From: Callipepla californica brunnescens
Lineage: Eukaryota > Chordata > Aves > Galliformes > Odontophoridae
Assembly: GCA_023055505.1 (NCBI GenBank)
Contig: JALIRH010000006.1
Location: 21,549,105-21,613,104, forward strand
Length of the DNA stretch: 64,000 bases
Direction: 5' to 3'
Shown: in pieces, positions 58,063-64,000 of the stretch
How positions within the stretch are numbered: position 1 is the first letter of the stretch
How the letters are laid out: every line of letters begins with the position of its first letter
Program-made: the position numbers and the translations under genes
Notes under the pieces: generated by a model
Told to the model about the DNA's origin: nothing
Databases searched by the model: none
Seen by the model: only the letters and a program-made list of their open reading frames with translations

Positions 58063-61000
58063 GATGCATATGTTCTCAATGCACATTCTCTGGGATCAGT
58101 TAACAATGTTTTCAGTAATTAGTAGTCTCTAAAGAACTGTGCAGATTTGCAGTTGATGGGTAATATAAACTATAATGCATATTTTAAATGTGCATAATCC
58201 CACAGACACAATTTGTGGTGTAGAATCCATATATGCTACCTTTTAGCTAAACTGGCTAAAGAACCAATATCACAGAAACACGATTATTATTTTATGTAGA
58301 ACACTGCGGTGGGAGAGGTAGAAACACCAACAGCTTAGAAAAGTCTGAAGGTTGGTGGGGATTAAGGGAAGGAGCAGCATCGTGCCAGCAGGCTACCAGC
58401 ATGCACCACAGCTGTGGCCAGTTGTGCACTGAGTTTGGGCACATGATGAGCAAGAGCTGCAGATTGCTAGTTCTTTTTGTTGACAGCTCATTCTCACTTC
58501 TGTCTTTGAAACCACAGTCTGACCTGGAGCGTTTTGGCTGGGCCTCTCTAATGGGAAATGTTTGAGTATACAGAACATCCTGGAAAGGGGTAAAATGCCA
58601 GTGTCAGTAGTTATAGCCCTAGTTCCATGCTAAATAGAAACCTGGACAATTTGTATGGGCCTCTACATTTAGAAAATTTAGTGCATCGCCAGGAGCTGAT
58701 GCCAAGTTTAGGGATCTCCCCTCCCCATCTTTCATCCTTTAAGCTAAACCCCCCAGGCATTTAAGCAGAATGAAAATTTCTTAAATTCATTGGTTAAGCA
58801 GACTGTAAATCTCCTTTTTTTCCTGCTCAGCTATATTCTAACCAATGTTTATTTGTGTTCACATTCAGTTTGCCACTAAACACACTCGCTATAGATTATT
58901 ACATGGCAGATTTATTAGTTTTCTTTGACTTGTTTTTCCAGAGAGGTTACTCATTGTTATCTTACCATTTGGGACCTCTTTTATTGTTTTTGTTTTTTGT
59001 AAATTCTTCTGAACTGTAAAATGTCTTACAAAACTGATTTTTTTTCAAAAGAAATTTTACAACATGAAGATTTCCCCCCAGATAGTTTTTTTCTTTCCCT
59101 TCCCATCTTCACTGTATCAGGTAGTTTAAATAGTGCCTGCTCCATTTATGTGGTATGAAAAAATTAATTTGTTGTGTTTATTTGTTGGTGTCATAAATAC
59201 CAGAAGATTACTGCATGACACCAGCTTATATTACATAAGCTGCATCTTGATGAAATACCTTAAAATAAAATAGAAAATACATGCCATTCATTTCACCTAT
59301 AGGTTCAAGAAAGACAATTATGATTTTAGTATAAGTGAGATGTGCATTTACGCAGAAACCTCTGCCAAATTATTTTAATTGATTTCACCCTTTCTTAAGA
59401 AGAATTGTTAAATTTTTCAACTAGCAGAATTTTTTCATTTCTTAACTGAGAAAACACATCCCTTTGGGCTAAAATTATCCATATTTACTGGAATGGAAGG
59501 CACCAAAATATAGTGAAGGCAAATCAGAAAAACCTACAGGGAAATGACTTAAGCTTCCCAAGGGGCAACCCAGTGCTTGACAGAATGTTTTAGAAGACAT
59601 GTCTGACATGGTGAAAACACTGTTTCCAGGTCTTGATTGCACCACTTGGTGGGGTTTCAAGGCCTTGTTATGATTATGTGAAGCAAGGAGGCCTGGAAGA
59701 TATCAGGTGACATAAAATTGAGGCCATCTTGAAAAACACTTCAGCTTGAATTTACTAGATCAATGAGTAGCTCTTCCAGGACAAGCAGCAGCATGTGAGG
59801 TGCCTTGCTGAACACAATGGGATTGTTTTCTGCTCTGCATGTGGGATGGAGGCCTGTATGCTCACCATTTTCTATGCTGGTCTTTTCTTTCCACGGCTGC
59901 TTTTTCCTAAATGAGTGTTTCCTTCTGAGAAACAGAGAAAATGGCAAGCAGCATGGCTTTCTGCTTTTCCTGCAAATGTTCTTTCTTTTATCCATGGGGA
60001 GAAAAAACCCTTCATTCAGCTTTTTATCTCCTACTTTCCCAAAATGATGTCTGCTGCATGCTGCACACTCTCCCTGTGTGTACCCAATGCAATATTCACT
60101 CTTGTCCCTGTTTTTGCTTGAGGACAGATTGGGAACATTACCAAACAACAGGCACATTATAAGCAGCAATTCTTACTTCACAGTTCTAAATATACACATG
60201 TCCAGAGGAAGAAGGTACCTTCACCTGAGTGTTGCTTATTAAAAAACATCTGAAGCACTTTGGTAAATCCCCAAATTACAGTTTAAAAGCAGTAGGGACC
60301 ACCTTTAGATGGAAAATAAGGACCTCACATGTTTGTCTGCAGCTGTTCCTGGATTAAAGGTGTAGACAGAGAGGAGACAGCAATAAGGCAAACACTGCAC
60401 TGACTCCCACATGTCCACTGCACAAAATTAAATTCCAGTTTTGCCTGTTTAGCACTGAATGGTGAGAAATCCTCTCTATCCTTGTCCTCAGTGGACCCAT
60501 TTGCTAGCACAGCATCTCTCTCTTCAGCAGCACCGAGAATATCTATGGCTGTGGGAAGGAGGACTGCATGGCACAGCACACACTGAGTGCAGCCTTTGCA
60601 AACAAAATGGGGCACGAAGAGAGGAATGGCTTGGTGCTCCGCTTTGGTTTGGGAAGAAGAGTTTCTCCTTTCCTCCTTGAAAAACAAAAAGCATGAAATG
60701 GAGACCCAAAAAGTACAGTCTGGGGGCCTCAGGACATCGATGGCTTACTGTGTCAGATTGCTGATAAAGCAGTGGCATCAGTTGCTTCAGAGAATGTTTT
60801 ATACCTACCACCAACATACAAAATACAGCCTGAGAGTCTCCCGAGAGCCATCTGCTAATAACAAAATTGCTGACTATAATCACACAGCACGAGGAAGGGG
60901 ATTATTTTCTATCACAAATTGTTTTGCAATATTAAAAATATTCATTTCTTAAAAGGCTGCTTCCTGCAGGGAGTCAGCTTCTGTACAGGCATTTGCAGGA

Positions 61001-63300
61001 ATGCACGAGTCCATGTTTGCCTCTGAAGGGGTCAGAGACAGAGCTGCTTACAGATAACAAGACCTTCAGAAAGAGCACCAGAGTGGAAGCTGCGAGGGTT
61101 AGGAGAGGTTAAACCAAGTTTCTCTGATGGCATTTTTTGTGAGACAACTCCCAGCTGAAGTGATCTGAACTTCTGCTACTGTTATTAAAGCATGCCAATA
61201 GTTTTTTTTCTCTTTCACTTCAAATACCCTTCACTGTATGCACAAGCAGCGCAAATGTCTTTATGGAACACATTTTAGACAGCATTTTAATTACAGTAAT
61301 TAAAAACTGTTTACAAAGTCAGCTGAAAAGAAGGGTGAGCTCCATCAGCCAGTGGCTTTCCCTGCCTCAGGGCTCCTGGGGACAGAGCTGGTGATAATTC
61401 CTGCCCGTGACAGCCATCCCTCTGCAGCAGCATCAGCCCCAGCCTGATGGAGCGGTCTGTGTCTGCGGCAGAATCCAACGTATCATGTTGTCATGCCCAT
61501 GGTATGACCTCAGGCTTTGAATAAAATATGGTAGCTGACGTATCCATTTAAATGATTAAGCAATGAGCTGGGGACAAATCTCCCCTGTCATTTCTGCGTC
61601 TGCCCGCTGTGCCGAGTACACAGAGAAAACATCAAGACATCAGTGTGAGATGCATTTTCAGTCTGGGAGCTTTTAGGGAAATTACAGGGTTCTGTAGAAT
61701 TTCATTCCCCATTAGGATTGACTGGTGTTAAAGTGGAAAAGGAAAGATCCCTTGTACCTTTTTCCCCTCTCTGAATCTGCACGCTATGTTTGGGCAGAAT
61801 GCTCTATCTAATTGAGAATAATTGCTCTGTAAAACCAAGCCTGCCATTTCCGTTTTGTGGCAATTCGCTTTTCCTCTGCCATTAACATTCCCAAAGTAGA
61901 GAGCTGCTGTGACATTTTGTAGTGACTTTAAAATGCTGAGAAGTCCCTCCTTCTGCCCCACAGAACCACAGCAAACAAAGGAACATTTTACCTTCATCTC
62001 TAAGCCCTGTGAAGCTTTTCTTTTGCCATTAAGGTGCACTATCAGACTGTTCCAGGTCCTTTTCCAGCTGATGTTACACTGAATACTGACTGTCTGTGGG
62101 GACATGTGAGGTACTGAGTTATCTTTTATTAATTTTTAAAAATTATTTTATTGTATAAAAAAGCATTGTAACATTTTGCTTTTTCTTGCCTATCTGCTTC
62201 AAGCTGTCCAGTACACATGGGCCCTTCCTTATAACTCAGTGAAGACAAAAGCCTTTGGGTGAACATTTCATGAGTGCATGGAGAGTTCCTCCAGCCATTG
62301 CAAGATACCTCAGAAGAAAATGTCCCACTTGGATGGGGGAAATCGCACAGCTGACCCAAGAAAAGGGTTTTGAAAGCAAAACACCCATCCCTACTCTGGT
62401 CAACATACACAATTTGATGCATTAGGACTTTTAAGATTTTGAGAACAAATTTATAACTTTTAAATACATAACCAAATGCAACATAAGGGAAAATCATGTG
62501 GTCTATCATTTAAAAGTCAGCAATATGGGTCTTCCTCATGTGATCATGAAAAACATTCTAGTAATAGCATCCTATGCTCTGCTTTGTATCTCTGAGGCTT
62601 AATTCATACAACAGACATTCTTCCCCTCTTTCTGTTACTGGTTTCTTTTCAAGCACAGTTGTGAAATTTCTCCCTTAGGGCAACTCTTAACCACTACTTC
62701 AAAACTCTTTATTACTTTTCAGCCCCTTCCAGGTACCTATAATAGAAGATGTTTTTGATCTGGGAGTTTACCAGCACATTCTATCTCTCTCCTAATGCCT
62801 TCACTGAGAAAATAATCCTGAAGACCCTGAAGGTTTGCAGATCTTCTTCCTCCCTTCTCTTCTTCTGTTCTCTTCATTTTCCCTTCTTTTTCTTTTTCTT
62901 CTGAAGCTGAATTTGGGGCAAGTCTCCATGGTGATCAAAGGATGCTTTGTTCTCTCCACAAGTAACCTACCACATAAATTCAGAGAGGGTCTGATGATAC
63001 TGAAGAGACACAAATCGAGATGAGTGCTGTCATATGTGAAAAACTCACTCTCCCTGAATATTAACACAATTTGCATTCAAAATGGATATATTGAAAAAAT
63101 TAGGAATTATTGCAACTCTTATATCAACAATTTTTTGCCTGCTGCAGTGGGCCAATCTCACACTTTAATACTTCTCACCATCCAAAAGGATACTTTATTT
63201 TTAATTCTCCTAATGAAAACTAGATTAAGGTGAAGAAATTGGCAACAAGTTTAGTGTGTTACTAGACATATAGCCCACAGTGTAGGAACTGACTGACCAT
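58063..63300. other. Unique DNA, no gene called
   Basis: T runs at about 59038-59046 and 61203-61210. A 138-codon ATG-initiated minus-strand frame (60157 to 59741) and a 120-codon minus-strand frame (60687-60325) have no recognised family. About 61180-62050 is complex and repeat-free, with ATTA/TAATTG motifs, and could be conserved non-coding DNA. No RNA gene seen. Confidence 0.5.
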
Positions 63301-63332
63301 AAAAACAACAACAACAACAACAACAACAAAAA
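63301..63332. repeat. (AAC)n microsatellite
   Basis: About eight consecutive ACA/AAC units bordered by A-rich sequence. Confidence 0.95.
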
Positions 63333-63645
63333 CATTAGAAATGCATCCTGATGCCATTATTAAGGTTGAGTATTAGGATCCTGCTGCAAGACAAATGGTT
63401 CAGTGACTTAGTGCATCAGAACACAGTGTAAAGAGTCTGTGTGGACTCCAGTCTGAATGTGATTTTAAGATTTACTGAGAAAAAGTAGGATTCTTGAAGA
63501 TTTAAACTCAGCAGTCTAGAACTCCATGTGGGACTCTGCTCTCCTGTAGGTCAATTCTAGTCACTTCCCACTGAAGGAACAGTACTTGGCTCTCAGGGAG
63601 AAGTGCTGAGTGCTGATTTCAGCATCCTGCAAAAGGTATTTAGAA
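63333..63645. other. Unique spacer, no gene seen
   Basis: Nothing recognised. Confidence 0.5.
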
Positions 63646-63868
63646 CCATAGTCTCATAGAATCACCAAAGCTGGAAAAGACTCACAGGATCACACAGTAC
63701 GACCATCCACCCATCACCAATAGTTCTCACTGAACCATGTCCCTCAACACAAAGTCCAAATGCTTTTTGAACACCTCCAGGATTGGTGACTCCACCAACT
63801 CCCTGGGCATCCCATTCCAGTGCCTGACCACTCTTTCAGAGAAGTAGTATTTCCTAATTCCTATTTTC
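63646..63868 (-). mobile_element. CR1 LINE, 3'-UTR fragment (antisense)
   Basis: 'accatagtctcatagaatcaccaaagctggaaaagactcacaggatcac' (tail and 3' end), then 'gaaccatgtccctcaacacaaagtccaaatgctttttgaacacctccaggattggtgactccaccaactccctgggcatcccattccagtgcctgaccactctttcag'. Antisense CR1, about 220 bp. Confidence 0.92.
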
Positions 63869-64000
63869 CTGATAGTATTTTGCAAGGATCTGGAATATTT
63901 ACCCAGCTTCTAAACACTGAGACTCAACTGCAAACTTTTCAGAGAAACTCACTTTCCAGAAATAAAACCCCAAACCTGGACAGTTTCCCAACTGCAATGT
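63869..64000. other. Unique DNA to window end
   Basis: Nothing recognised. Confidence 0.45.

Noticed and set aside
1..64000. tRNA, rRNA, snRNA genes, CRISPR arrays, bacterial operons or retroviral gag/pol/env
   Set aside because: None of the diagnostic motifs (B-box GGTTCGANTCC, regular spacer arrays, primer-binding sites, retroviral RT or integrase motifs) was seen; the RT-like sequence is all CR1.

Overview
The window looks like non-coding DNA from a bird, most likely a galliform (chicken, quail or turkey type). About twenty CR1 LINE fragments are spread over both strands. Most are 5'-truncated and end in the typical bird CR1 tail of short TTCTATGA- or TTCTTTGA-like repeats. There is also a galliform-style composite DNA transposon (a hAT/Charlie element carrying an internally deleted mariner of the Galluhop type) and a small LTR family starting TGTCATGG. 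I found no intact protein-coding gene, no exon series, no tRNA or rRNA, no CRISPR array and no bacterial-type operon. Long open frames are mostly CR1 remnants, antisense CR1 or simple-repeat translations. The window is therefore probably part of a long intron or a gene desert.

Layout. 1-7.3 kb: AT-rich DNA with several CR1 pieces, an antisense LTR of about 490 bp (about 2927-3414), a 128-bp deleted relative of that LTR with a clean 5-bp target duplication (4823-4950), and an old CR1 reverse-transcriptase fragment (about 6690-7335). 7.3-14 kb: unique-looking sequence. 14.06-15.02 kb: a CR1 whose endonuclease region is fused in frame to the end of its reverse-transcriptase ORF by an internal deletion. 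15-21.3 kb: unique DNA and two abutting CR1 copies. 21.285-21.933 kb: a 649-bp pure-pyrimidine (CCTCT)n array ending against a CR1 3' end. 22-29.7 kb: further CR1 copies, a perfect 11-bp-stem hairpin (25709-25734) and a TTCC microsatellite. 29.7-57 kb: mostly unique DNA with CR1 copies at 37.4, 42.7, 45.4, 46.7, 53.1 and 56.7 kb, a 49-bp tandem duplication (40153-40250) and a 101-bp purine tract (50400-50500). 57.07-58.05 kb: the Charlie/mariner composite with an 8-bp target duplication. 58-64 kb: unique DNA, an AAC microsatellite and a last CR1.

The elements do not form a pathway. The window is a record of retrotransposition (CR1), ERV/LTR activity and cut-and-paste transposition. The best-supported notable object is the nested hAT/mariner element at 57069-58054. 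The most striking sequence structure is the 649-bp CCTCT array. CR1 boundaries were set by eye from remembered family patterns and may be off by tens of bases.
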